Part shown: piece by piece, positions 36,329 through 44,577 of the stretch | Numbering within the stretch: position 1 is the stretch's first letter | Layout of the letters: each line of letters starts with the position of its first letter | From: Streptococcus sp. Marseille-P6264 | GTDB taxonomy: Bacteria > Bacillota > Bacilli > Lactobacillales > Streptococcaceae | DNA length: 64,000 nucleotides | Reading direction: 5' to 3' | NCBI RefSeq assembly: GCF_902460355.1 | Contig: NZ_CABPTO010000003.1 | Coordinates: forward strand, 1-64,000 | Notes under the pieces: generated by a model | The model's database searches: none | What the model saw: the letters and a program-made list of their open reading frames with translations, nothing else | What the model was told of the DNA's origin: nothing | Made by a program: the position numbers and the translations under genes

Positions 36329-37087
36329 ATGAAAACAAGAGGATTCAATGCTTTCCAACTCAAGCTTTTCATGGCCTTTTTAATGGTTTTTGATCATATT
36401 GGTAAGATTCCAGGGCTTTTGCCGACGGGCTGGGACGGGATTTTTCACCTGCTGACTCGCTGTGTAGCTGCCTGGTTTGCTTTTAGCGCAGTAGAAGGCT
36501 TTCTGCATACGCGCAACCGCTTGGCCTACAATGCACGCTTGTTTATCTGGGCGGCTATTATGCAGCTGGGCAATAGCATCTTGACCATGCTTTTTCATAG
36601 CAAGGGGATTCATCTTGAGAATAATATCTTTCTCAGCTTAGCCTGTGGCGTTCTGGTGCTTAATCTTGTGTTTGGTCTCTCCAAAAATAGTGAAAAGATT
36701 ATGGATGAGAAGCGCTATTTGCGGATTGGAGCGGCAGTCTTAATTGGTTTGGCAGGAGTCTTTTTGACAGAAGGCGGCATGACCATTATTCCTTTGATGC
36801 TGATTAGCTATATCTTCCGCAATCAGCCTGCTCTCAGAACTTTTTCTTACATGGTCTTGGCTTTTCTGCTCTTCTGTCTGAGCATTGAAATTTACCCAAC
36901 CATGGGAGCCACCATTTCGATGATGCTCTACAATTCAGACTGGGCCTTTATTACCGTCTTGCCCTTCCTCCATCTCTATAATGGCGAGCGAGGCTATAAT
37001 GGCAAGTGGGGCAAGTATTTCTTCTATATCTTTTACCCAGCCCATCTCTGGATCATCGCACTGATTGCATATCTAGTGCAGATATAA
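36329..37087 (+). CDS. TraX-family membrane protein
   Basis: 252 residues, about seven helices. It starts RGFNAFQLKLFMAFLMVFDHIGKI and has RCVAAWFAFSAVEGFLHTRN, matching the TraX/acyltransferase-like family. In F plasmid TraX acetylates pilin, but chromosomal Gram-positive members are uncharacterised. Its promoter belongs to the shared set and bceA follows by 80 bp, so a role in surface modification during peptide stress is an inference. Confidence 0.82.
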   Translation: MKTRGFNAFQLKLFMAFLMVFDHIGKIPGLLPTGWDGIFHLLTRCVAAWFAFSAVEGFLHTRNRLAYNARLFIWAAIMQLGNSILTMLFHSKGIHLENNIFLSLACGVLVLNLVFGLSKNSEKIMDEKRYLRIGAAVLIGLAGVFLTEGGMTIIPLMLISYIFRNQPALRTFSYMVLAFLLFCLSIEIYPTMGATISMMLYNSDWAFITVLPFLHLYNGERGYNGKWGKYFFYIFYPAHLWIIALIAYLVQI

Positions 37088-37167
37088 AAATATTGGCATT
37101 TAAAAATTAGTAAAATATGGAAATAAAGCTGTTTCTGTATTAAAATGGAATTATAGAAAAGGAGATC

Positions 37168-37950
37168 ATGATGACCTTATTAGATGTACAACACGTGAAA
37201 AAGATTTATAAAACTCGCTTTCAGGGCAGCCAAGTAGAGGCGTTGAAAGACATTCACTTTACGGTAGAAAAAGGCGAGTATGTCGCTATCATGGGGGAGT
37301 CGGGCTCTGGGAAATCCACCCTGCTCAACATCTTAGCCATGCTGGACAAGCCGACTGAGGGCCGCGTCTTTCTCAACGGAACTGACACAGCAACCATCAA
37401 AAACAGCCAGGCTTCCAGCTTCCGCCGAGAAAAATTAGGCTTTGTCTTTCAGGATTTCAATCTGTTGGATACTCTGTCGGTCAAGGATAATATTCTACTG
37501 CCTTTGGTCCTCTCTCGCCGCCCCATTACCGAGATGATGCAAAAGCTGGTTGCCACCTGCAATGAGTTGGGGATTAACAAGCTACAAGAGAAGTTTCCTT
37601 ATGAAATTTCTGGTGGTCAGAAGCAGCGGGTGGCAGTTGCTCGGGCCATCATCACAGAGCCTGAGATTTTACTGGCGGATGAGCCAACAGGAGCCTTGGA
37701 TTCTAAGTCTTCGGCTGCTCTCCTAGATGTCTTTGACGATATCAACGACCGCGGCCAAACCATTCTCATGGTAACTCACTCGACTTCAGCAGCTAGTCGG
37801 GCCAAGCGGGTGCTCTTTATCAAGGACGGAATTCTTTATAACCAAATCTTTCGCGGCAACAAGACCGAGCGGCAGATGTTCCAAGAAATTTCTGATACGC
37901 TGACAGTCATGGCAAGTGAGGTGGGTGATTATGTTCAAACTAACGAGTAA
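37168..37950 (+). CDS. bceA: BceA-type peptide-resistance ABC ATPase, copy 1
   Basis: 260 residues (259 from the second ATG at 37171). Walker A GESGSGKST, Q-loop FQDFNLLD, signature ISGGQKQRVAVARA, Walker B ILLADEPTGALD, H-loop MVTHSTSAAS. Together with BceB it detoxifies wall-active peptides and signals to the kinase. Nearly identical in protein to the second copy at 52437-53204 over the first ~253 residues, with one substitution (Ala for Thr near residue 129 from the shared MTLLD start), although many synonymous sites differ. Confidence 0.92.
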   Translation: MMTLLDVQHVKKIYKTRFQGSQVEALKDIHFTVEKGEYVAIMGESGSGKSTLLNILAMLDKPTEGRVFLNGTDTATIKNSQASSFRREKLGFVFQDFNLLDTLSVKDNILLPLVLSRRPITEMMQKLVATCNELGINKLQEKFPYEISGGQKQRVAVARAIITEPEILLADEPTGALDSKSSAALLDVFDDINDRGQTILMVTHSTSAASRAKRVLFIKDGILYNQIFRGNKTERQMFQEISDTLTVMASEVGDYVQTNE

Positions 37951-39931
37951 ACTGGCTTTATCAAATCTGATCAAAAATCGCAGTTTGTATTATCCATTTG
38001 CTTTGGCGACGGTACTGGCAACAGCGATTTTGTATAGTTTTGTCTCACTGGCTCACAGTCCAAATATGGAGACTTCTTATGGTGGTACAGCAGCTCGGAT
38101 GACCTTGCAGTTTGGTATCCAAGTCATTCAGATTGCAGTGCTCATCCTCATCACCTATGCCAATAGCTTCGTTATGAAGAACCGTTCGCGGGAGCTCGGT
38201 GTTTATAGCGTGCTGGGGATGGAAAAACGCCACCTGCTACTTATGACCTTCTTTGAGCTCTGTGTCTTTTATCTGGGCACGGTCGGTCTGGGAGTCTTGT
38301 CTGGACTAGCTTTAGATAAGATGCTCTACGCCGTTCTTTTGAAATTGATGGGAATGCCAGCAGTTCTTGCCTCGACCTTCCAATGGCAGAATGTTTGGTT
38401 GACTCTGGCCAGTCTAGGGGTCGCTTTTGCGGTGATTTTGTTGCTCAACTCGACCCGCCTTCTACGCTATAGCTCTCTTAACCTAATGAAAGAAAGGAAA
38501 GCTGGCGAGAAGAAGGGGCGCTTCCTTTTTCTGCAAACCTTGCTGGGGCTCCTGCTCATGGGTGTGGCTTATTACATGGCTTTGACCGTTACCAAACCTG
38601 TCGCTGCTATCGGCAATTTCTTTATAGCCGTGATTATGGTTATCCTAGCAACTTATCTTCTTTTTAATGCGGGCTCGATTACACTATTGCAATTTCTCAA
38701 AAAGAGAAAAAGCTACTATTACAGGACCCAAAATTTCATTTCTGTTTCCAATCTTATCTCGCGAATGCGTAAAAATGCAGCGGGCTTGGCAACTATTTCC
38801 ATCTTGTCCACCATGCTCCTCGTGACTCTAGTTGGTACAATCAATATCTATGTTGGAGGTCAGGATTATATTACTACCTTGCATCCAAAGGATTACAATG
38901 TCAGCGTCGTCCTGCCAACATCAACTGATCAGACGGAAACACTGTTGGACAAGGTTCAGCAAGTCGCTCAGGACACAGGCCTGAAGAAGCCAAGATTTAC
39001 TACCTATCTCTATCAATCAGCCTTCATCATGAAATTAGCTGGTAATGATGTGACGGTTCCAATGCAAAGCGAGCTGGATTCGGATCCAAGTATCTTGACC
39101 AAGTCTGCCGGCACGATTACAGTTATCAATCGCCAGGATTATGAAAAAATGACAGGGAAAAAGATAGACTTGGCAGATGATGAAACTCTTGTCTATGGAA
39201 AAAATGTTTCCTTAAATAAGGATAAGCCTCTCCGAGTGAATGGCAAGGACTGGAAGATTAAGCAGATTTTACCGTCGAATTTCACGCATGGGGAAATCCC
39301 TAATCCAAACGACGTGGCCATGGAACAGGGTCTCTATATGGTGGTCAATGATAGTAAAGAAGTTGGGCTAAATGTTGCACACTATTACTACATTGGAATT
39401 GCTTCGGAGACTAAGGACAGTAAGAAATTTGTCGAGCAAGTCCAGCTGGCGTTGAGAGACACTTTGGATCAGGAACAGGCCCAAGATGGTAGCTACGCAA
39501 TGGCCAGTGACCGTCATAGCGCAGAAAAGAGTTATCAGGAACTTACCGGAACCTTGCTCTTCATCGGTGTCTTCCTCTCCGTTATCTTCCTCCTAGGAGC
39601 TGTTCTCGTGATTTACTACAAGCAAATCTCTGAAGGCTATGAAGACCGTGATGGTTTTATTATCTTACAAAAAGTTGGTTTAGATGAAAAGCAGACCAGA
39701 AGTACCATTCGCAAGCAGATTTTGACTGTTTTCTTCCTACCTCTTATCTTTGCTTTTCTACATATAGCAGCAGTCTTTCATATGCTGCGCTTGATAGTTG
39801 CTCTACTAGGTGTGACCAATATTCCTCTCTTAATTCAGACAACACTTGCAACTTGCGGCGTCTTCCTCCTGACCTATATTTTAGTATTCTTACTAACTTC
39901 CCGCAGTTACCGCAAGATTGTCGCCCGCTAA
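37931..39931 (+). CDS. bceB: BceB-type FtsX-like permease, copy 1
   Basis: 666 residues from the ATG at 37931; it overlaps bceA by 20 bp. Ten helices with a large extracellular domain (~residues 305-535) between helices 7 and 8, the BceB layout. Conserved cytoplasmic ends: MFKLTSKLALSNLIKNRSL and YYKQISEGYEDRDGFIILQKVG. The outer domain differs strongly from that of the second copy, so the two probably recognise different peptides. Confidence 0.9.
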   Translation: MFKLTSKLALSNLIKNRSLYYPFALATVLATAILYSFVSLAHSPNMETSYGGTAARMTLQFGIQVIQIAVLILITYANSFVMKNRSRELGVYSVLGMEKRHLLLMTFFELCVFYLGTVGLGVLSGLALDKMLYAVLLKLMGMPAVLASTFQWQNVWLTLASLGVAFAVILLLNSTRLLRYSSLNLMKERKAGEKKGRFLFLQTLLGLLLMGVAYYMALTVTKPVAAIGNFFIAVIMVILATYLLFNAGSITLLQFLKKRKSYYYRTQNFISVSNLISRMRKNAAGLATISILSTMLLVTLVGTINIYVGGQDYITTLHPKDYNVSVVLPTSTDQTETLLDKVQQVAQDTGLKKPRFTTYLYQSAFIMKLAGNDVTVPMQSELDSDPSILTKSAGTITVINRQDYEKMTGKKIDLADDETLVYGKNVSLNKDKPLRVNGKDWKIKQILPSNFTHGEIPNPNDVAMEQGLYMVVNDSKEVGLNVAHYYYIGIASETKDSKKFVEQVQLALRDTLDQEQAQDGSYAMASDRHSAEKSYQELTGTLLFIGVFLSVIFLLGAVLVIYYKQISEGYEDRDGFIILQKVGLDEKQTRSTIRKQILTVFFLPLIFAFLHIAAVFHMLRLIVALLGVTNIPLLIQTTLATCGVFLLTYILVFLLTSRSYRKIVAR

Positions 39932-39937
39932 TAAGTT

Positions 39938-39964
39938 TCCCTGACCTCTGGTCGGGGATTTTTT
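39938..39964 (+). terminator. bceAB-1 terminator
   Basis: TCCCTGACC/GGTCGGGGA stem with loop TCT and TTTTTT. Confidence 0.85.
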
Positions 39965-40080
39965 GGTTTCTGGATTTTTACCTCTCATCTCCCTCATTTT
40001 ACCGCTTATCCAAAAAGCTGAGATTTTTCAAAAAAGACTTGCTATCATAGTTTCAGAAGTTAAGGACAGGAGAAAATATC

Positions 40081-40947
40081 ATGTTAGTAGAAACGAAAAA
40101 TCTAACCAAAGTTTATGGCGATAAGGTAGCGGTTAACGGCTTGAATTTAGAAATTGAGGCAGGTAGTTTTACAGCAATTCTGGGTCCTAATGGAGCTGGC
40201 AAGTCGACAACGATTCAGATGTTGATTGGACTTTTACAGCCAACATCAGGACAAATCATTTATGCAGAACAAGCCAAGCTGGGTGTGGTTTTCCAAAACA
40301 GTGTACTGGATGCCAATTTGACAGTAGTTGAAAATCTGCAAATCCGTGCCAAGCAGTACAAGCAGGTGGAAGCAGGCAAGCTTGAGCAGTTGATCGAGCA
40401 ACTGGATCTGACTAACTTTGCCAAACAGCGCTATGGTACACTTTCTGGCGGACAAAAGCGACGGGTGGACATTGCGCGAGCCCTGCTCAATAGCCCTGAC
40501 CTACTTTTTCTGGATGAGCCAACGACAGGCTTGGATATCCAGACCAGAGAAAGCATCTGGAAGCTGCTCAAAGACTTGCAGCAGACGGAAAACATGACCG
40601 TAGTCCTGACCACCCACTATCTCAATGAAGCCGACGATGCAGATAAGATTTATATCGTAGACCATGGTCAAGTCATTGCGCAAGGCTCTGCTGACCAGAT
40701 CAAGGAGCGCTATGCCCGCAATGTTTTGCGGCTTTTGACCTCAGATTCAGAGGACTTGAAGGCTACTTTGCCGACTAGCTGTGAATGGGAGCAAGGCAAG
40801 GAAAATGAGTTTTTCTTTTATCCTGAGACGACGAAGGAAGCCTTGACTTTACTGAGCCAGCTTGGCCCTTATATTGAACAATTTGAATTTCAAGCAGGGA
40901 CGATGGATGATGCCTTTATGGCTCTGACAGGAAGAGAGGTACGTTAA
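40081..40947 (+). CDS. ABC-2 type transporter ATP-binding protein
   Basis: 288 residues. Walker A GPNGAGKST, Q-loop FQNSVLD, signature LSGGQKRRVDIARA, Walker B LLFLDEPTTGLD, H-loop LTTHYLNEAD, and a ~75-residue C-terminal regulatory part as in daunorubicin/bacitracin-type (BcrA/DrrA) exporters. The next gene follows with no gap. Substrate unknown. Confidence 0.9.
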   Translation: MLVETKNLTKVYGDKVAVNGLNLEIEAGSFTAILGPNGAGKSTTIQMLIGLLQPTSGQIIYAEQAKLGVVFQNSVLDANLTVVENLQIRAKQYKQVEAGKLEQLIEQLDLTNFAKQRYGTLSGGQKRRVDIARALLNSPDLLFLDEPTTGLDIQTRESIWKLLKDLQQTENMTVVLTTHYLNEADDADKIYIVDHGQVIAQGSADQIKERYARNVLRLLTSDSEDLKATLPTSCEWEQGKENEFFFYPETTKEALTLLSQLGPYIEQFEFQAGTMDDAFMALTGREVR

Positions 40948-41811
40948 ATGTTAATGTTGATCAAACGAAATTTTTTACTCTATTTTCGCAATCATAGTGG
41001 GGTGATTCTATCTCTCTTTGGAGCCATTATTCCCTTTGTTTTATATCTGGTTTTTCTAAAGAACAACATGAAAGGATCTTGGTCAGACAGTAGCCATGCG
41101 ACGGAGTTGCTCGATTTCTGGTTGATTAGCGGAACGCTGGCAGTCACCGCCTTGACAACCACCCTATCAGCTTTTTCACAACAAACTGAAGACCGGGAAA
41201 GAAAGGTAACCGCTGACCTCTTTATCACAGATTTGGGGCAATGGGGCTTGCGGTTTAGCTACTTAATCAGTGCCTTTGTGATTGGCTTTGTCATGCAAGT
41301 TTTCATGTTTGCTGTCATGCTGACCTACTTTATTCTAGCGGATAAGATTTCCTTTGACTGGTCGCTGCTTCCCCAGCTGCTCTGCCTTATGTTACTCAAT
41401 AGCTTGCTGGCTAGTCTCCTCAATGCGCTAGTTGTTCCTTATTTCAAATCGGTGAATTCCTTGGGGCAATACGCAACGGTAATCGGTGCGGCCTCTGGTT
41501 TTCTAGTAGGAACTTATATTCCGATTGGGACTCTGCCCAGCCTGGCTCAAAATCTCATGAAACTGACTCCCTCAACCTACATGGCTTCCCTTTTCAGACA
41601 AGTCCTGATGAAGGATTCTCTGACTGAAGTTTTTGCGGACCAGGATCAGCTCCAGCAAGAATTTGAGAAGCTCCTAGGTATCCGTATTGAATGGCAAAAA
41701 CTCTTGACAAGCCAAGAAACATACTATATAGTTGGGGTAGTGCTCACGGCAGCAGCCCTGTTCTGGCTAGGTCAAAATTGGCTGCTGAATCGACGGATGA
41801 GCTTCAAGTAA
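40948..41811 (+). CDS. ABC-2 type permease
   Basis: 287 residues, six helices, starting LMLIKRNFLLYFRNHSGVILSLFGAIIPFVLY. The ATG follows directly on the ATPase stop. It forms the membrane part of the exporter encoded with 40081-40947. Confidence 0.88.
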   Translation: MLMLIKRNFLLYFRNHSGVILSLFGAIIPFVLYLVFLKNNMKGSWSDSSHATELLDFWLISGTLAVTALTTTLSAFSQQTEDRERKVTADLFITDLGQWGLRFSYLISAFVIGFVMQVFMFAVMLTYFILADKISFDWSLLPQLLCLMLLNSLLASLLNALVVPYFKSVNSLGQYATVIGAASGFLVGTYIPIGTLPSLAQNLMKLTPSTYMASLFRQVLMKDSLTEVFADQDQLQQEFEKLLGIRIEWQKLLTSQETYYIVGVVLTAAALFWLGQNWLLNRRMSFK

Positions 41812-41831
41812 AGAAAGTAGGAGGCTTAGGT

Positions 41832-42287
41832 TTGCAGACAAGATTTGAAGAAGATGCTCAGATTTCCTCCCAAGACCCGCTGGTGGTCGTGAGAGCGGAT
41901 CAGCTGGCTGGTGAGGCAAAGACCGTCCTAGACTATCTGGAAAACTTCAAGGCTGGTCCAAGTGGTGTCCTGCCTATTAAGTCGGATGATAAGCTGGTCA
42001 TGCTCAAGACAGAGGATATTATCCTGGCCGATATTAATCAGACAACCCTGATGATTTACAGTACCGAGGGCGTTTACACAACGACAGAAACCCTGACTCG
42101 TTTTCAAAATCGTCTCAATAGTCGCAATTTCATTCAGGTGTCGCGGCATGCAGTCATTAACATCGATCATCTGGAATCCTTGTCGGATAGCTTTTCGGGC
42201 AATATGACTGCCAAGCTAACCAATCAGCTCAAAACCGATGTCAGTCGCCGCTATGTCAAGCTACTTATGGACTATTTGGGAATTTAG
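41832..42287 (+). CDS. LytTR-domain DNA-binding regulator
   Basis: 151 residues from a TTG with GGAGG 8 nt upstream; a longer frame begins inside the permease gene and is rejected. The N-terminal ~50 residues are a short acidic head. The LytTR domain (~55-150) shows LPIKSDDKLVMLKTEDIILADI, TLTRFQNRLNSRNFIQVSRHAVINIDHLESL and SRRYVKLLMDYLGI. No receiver domain, as in streptococcal LytTR regulatory systems (HdrR/BrsR type), where a membrane partner inhibits the regulator. Confidence 0.88.
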   Translation: MQTRFEEDAQISSQDPLVVVRADQLAGEAKTVLDYLENFKAGPSGVLPIKSDDKLVMLKTEDIILADINQTTLMIYSTEGVYTTTETLTRFQNRLNSRNFIQVSRHAVINIDHLESLSDSFSGNMTAKLTNQLKTDVSRRYVKLLMDYLGI

Positions 42288-42297
42288 GAGGAAAATC

Positions 42298-42699
42298 ATG
42301 ACCTTTAAAAAAATTCTGATCGGCATGCAGGATGGTCTGAGAACAGGTAGCTTGGTCTTTCTGCTGGTAAGCCTTATTTCAGGAAAAACAAGTCTCTTGA
42401 CTCCACGTTCTATTCTCAATGTTCTCCTTGTCAGCGCCTTGATTGGAGTTGCAAGCTATATCTTTGATGTGACAGATCGCTTTCCATTTCCTTTCCTACT
42501 TTTCTGCCACTTTGTAGTGACAGCGACCATCGTTTGTCTGGCCGTGATCTGCAATGGCTGGGGAAATATGCTTTTCGGCTGGTTCTTCTGGCTAAACTTT
42601 GTTTTGATTTACCTCTTGGTTTGGTTTCTTATCTCTATTGATTCTATGATTAAAACCAAGAGAATCAATGAGGCCTTGAAAAATCGTAGAAAACACTAA
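42298..42699 (+). CDS. DUF3021 membrane partner of the LytTR regulator
   Basis: 133 residues from the ATG at 42298 with AGGAGG upstream; the longer frame overlaps the regulator and is rejected. Four helices; KKILIGMQDGLRTGSLVFL and the lysine-rich tail fit DUF3021. Genes of this type sit directly after LytTR genes, and the protein probably holds the regulator inactive at the membrane. The ABC pair upstream may be its effector. Confidence 0.85.
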   Translation: MTFKKILIGMQDGLRTGSLVFLLVSLISGKTSLLTPRSILNVLLVSALIGVASYIFDVTDRFPFPFLLFCHFVVTATIVCLAVICNGWGNMLFGWFFWLNFVLIYLLVWFLISIDSMIKTKRINEALKNRRKH

Positions 42700-42712
42700 T
42701 GTATCCAAGACG

Positions 42713-42748
42713 CAAGCAAGTTTAACGAGAACTTGTTTGTTTTTTTAT
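42713..42748 (+). terminator. Terminator of the ABC/LytTR operon
   Basis: CAAGCAAGTT/AACTTGTTTG stem with a T run. Confidence 0.8.
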
Positions 42749-42810
42749 TTAACAAAGGTGCTGTTATCTCAAATTGTCGTCTTCCGTTCAAAATACTATT
42801 TCGACCCTTC

Positions 42811-42867
42811 TTGACAAAGATTTTTAAAGTGTTATAATATGAATGAATAAAAAATCTAATTCATTCA
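42811..42867 (+). promoter_or_regulatory. tetR promoter with operator 1
   Basis: Consensus TTGACA (42811-42816), 16-bp spacer, TATAAT (42833-42838). TGAATGAAT-N10-ATTCATTCA (42840-42867) covers the transcription start, as expected for self-repression. Confidence 0.85.
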
Positions 42868-42882
42868 CAAAAGGAGAAGGTC

Positions 42883-43449
42883 ATGGACAAAAAAGCTGAA
42901 TTATTGGCTGAGGCTAGGCAGGTGTTTGCTGAGAAAGGCTATAAAAAGACGAATATTTCAGATATTACCAAGCGTGCCGGCATGGCTGTTGGCTCCTTTT
43001 ATAAGTATTATGACTCCAAAGAAGCTATTTTTTTAGAGGTCTATGTGGCGGAGAATAACCGCATACGTGAGGAAACCATGCAGCGCGTGGATTGGCAAGG
43101 TGAACCTGAGGCAGTCGTTGAACAGCTTTTTGCAGTCACTTTTGAGTTGATCTCGCCTAATAAAATTTTGGCGGAGTGGAGCAAGCCGGGTATTTCTCAG
43201 ATCTTGCATGACTACTATAATCAAGATGCTGGCCGCGCGGCCAATGTCTTTCACCAGTTTCTGATTCAGACATTCAGCCAGCGCTTGCAGGAGAAGGGCT
43301 TTTCTCAAGAGGAAGTCGCCCAAATCATGAAGGCTTACGATTTGCTCTACTACATTGACATGCATGTGACAGAGCAGGATTTTCCAGGCTATTTTGAGAG
43401 TATCGAGACCTTGGTGAAATATTTTTTAAAGGGAATTTTTGATAAATAA
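42883..43449 (+). CDS. TetR-family repressor
   Basis: 188 residues. The N-terminal helix-turn-helix is KAELLAEARQVFAEKGYKKTNISDITKRAGMAVGSFYKYYDSKEAIFLEVY. The C-terminal ~130 residues form the ligand/dimer domain and are not informative. Operators 1-3 (42840, 43476, 43577) with identical 9-bp arms surround the gene, so it should control itself and the two genes after it. Ligand unknown. Confidence 0.9.
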   Translation: MDKKAELLAEARQVFAEKGYKKTNISDITKRAGMAVGSFYKYYDSKEAIFLEVYVAENNRIREETMQRVDWQGEPEAVVEQLFAVTFELISPNKILAEWSKPGISQILHDYYNQDAGRAANVFHQFLIQTFSQRLQEKGFSQEEVAQIMKAYDLLYYIDMHVTEQDFPGYFESIETLVKYFLKGIFDK

Positions 43450-43475
43450 AAATTTCCTTTTCTTAGAAGATAATG

Positions 43476-43503
43476 TGAATGAATTTATAAAAATATTCAT
43501 TCA
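43476..43503 (+). promoter_or_regulatory. TetR operator 2
   Basis: TGAATGAAT-N10-ATTCATTCA, identical arms and spacing to operators 1 and 3. A strong AAAGGAGGTGG ribosome site follows at once but leads only into a six-codon frame (TTG at ~43519), as if a gene start had been lost or an operator-plus-leader segment duplicated. Confidence 0.8.
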
Positions 43504-43576
43504 ATAAAGGAGGTGGATTTGTGTGATATAGAGTCTTAGGTGGAAATGAATTGGAAAAAATATTTTTGAAAAGGTG

Positions 43577-43604
43577 TGAATGAATATAAAAATCTATTCA
43601 TTCA
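43577..43604 (+). promoter_or_regulatory. TetR operator 3
   Basis: TGAATGAAT-N10-ATTCATTCA immediately before the membrane-protein gene, about 100 bp after operator 2. Confidence 0.85.
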
Positions 43605-43624
43605 AACGAAAAAGTGAGGAAATA

Positions 43625-43972
43625 ATGATGAAACAAGGTGGAAATCTGTTGAGTGGAAGGGCTATTTTTGGGTTTTGCCTAGTTGTGATTGGTCTTTTGG
43701 CCCTTGGTTATGGTGGGGTGGAATTTGGCTTTGGTCTAAGTTTGGGCTTTCAGTCTTTTCTGATTGGTGGTCTTATTTGTATCTTGGTTGGATTGTTTGT
43801 GATGTCAGGCGTGGCGGTGGCTATCAAGTTGGTGGTCTTGGCCTTGACGGTGATCAGTATCTTGCTCTATATTCACAGTATGCCTGATTTGGAAATTCTC
43901 TTACAACTGATAGCGGATGTGGCTGTTATAGGCTTTGCTGCTTTTCTGGCAGTGCTTCTTTTGAGAAAGTAG
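43625..43972 (+). CDS. Small membrane protein under TetR control
   Basis: 115 residues from the ATG at 43625 with GTGAGGA upstream; an in-frame start at 43580 lies inside operator 3 and is rejected. Four hydrophobic segments, glycine-rich (GYGGVEFGFGLSLGFQSFLIGGLI). No family recognised. It stops 9 bp before the NrdI-like gene and is probably cotranscribed with it. Confidence 0.75.
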   Translation: MMKQGGNLLSGRAIFGFCLVVIGLLALGYGGVEFGFGLSLGFQSFLIGGLICILVGLFVMSGVAVAIKLVVLALTVISILLYIHSMPDLEILLQLIADVAVIGFAAFLAVLLLRK

Positions 43973-43981
43973 GGAGAGGAA

Positions 43982-44329
43982 ATGATTATAGTTTATGATT
44001 CAGTAACGGGAGTTGGGAAGCGATTTGCAGAATCGCTGGGCTATTCGACACAAAGCATCAAGGAAAAGCTGGAAGAACCCTGTATTCTTATTACGAGAAA
44101 CGCAGGTGCTGGGAAAATTCCTTGGTCAAGCAAACACTTCATCAAGAAACACTCAAGCCTGATTAAAGGTTTTGTTAATAATGGAGATTCGGTGAAGCAT
44201 GGTCGGACCTTCTGCGGGGCGACAGCTTTGATTATCGAAAGATATGGACTGCCGCATATCTGCGATATTGACCGAGGTGGCAAGGAAGAAGACATCAAAC
44301 TTGTACAGGAATACCTGGCTAAACTCTAA
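43982..44329 (+). CDS. NrdI-like flavodoxin
   Basis: 115 residues. IIVYDSVTGVGKRFAESLG is the FMN phosphate loop in a form typical of NrdI; GRTFCGATALIIERYGLPHICDIDRGGKEEDIKLVQEYL matches the NrdI C-terminal half. NrdI reduces or oxidises the cofactor of class Ib ribonucleotide reductase. It is divergent and not next to nrdE/nrdF; its TetR-controlled setting suggests a different redox partner. Confidence 0.75.
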   Translation: MIIVYDSVTGVGKRFAESLGYSTQSIKEKLEEPCILITRNAGAGKIPWSSKHFIKKHSSLIKGFVNNGDSVKHGRTFCGATALIIERYGLPHICDIDRGGKEEDIKLVQEYLAKL

Positions 44330-44360
44330 GAGCGGATGATTTATATGATAAATATATGGG

Positions 44361-44393
44361 AAAAGGATGGGTGATAATGACTCATCCTTTTTA
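44361..44393 (+). terminator. Terminator after the NrdI-like gene
   Basis: GGATGGGT/ACTCATCC stem within AAAA/TTTT arms. The rest of 44394-44577 holds the bgaA leader. Confidence 0.8.
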
Positions 44394-44542
44394 TAGGAAT
44401 GTTCGAGAAAGTTTGTTTTTCTCCTAATTTTAGGAAAAACGCTCAAAAATATAAAAAAGGTTCTTGGCTTATTGAGATAAGCTAGCTTGTTTTATAAAAT
44501 AGGAGGGAAACGATTATAAAAAGTAAAGCGTTTCCTCGAAAA

Positions 44543-44557
44543 ATGGAAGCGATTACT
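44543..44557 (+). promoter_or_regulatory. cre site of bgaA
   Basis: ATGGAAGCGATTACT matches the CcpA consensus WTGNAANCGNWNNCW at every position and lies 20 bp before the start codon. A related GAAACGATTATAA at ~44509 is weaker. Glucose repression of bgaA is expected. Confidence 0.8.
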
Positions 44558-44577
44558 AAAAAAAGAAGGATGATCCT

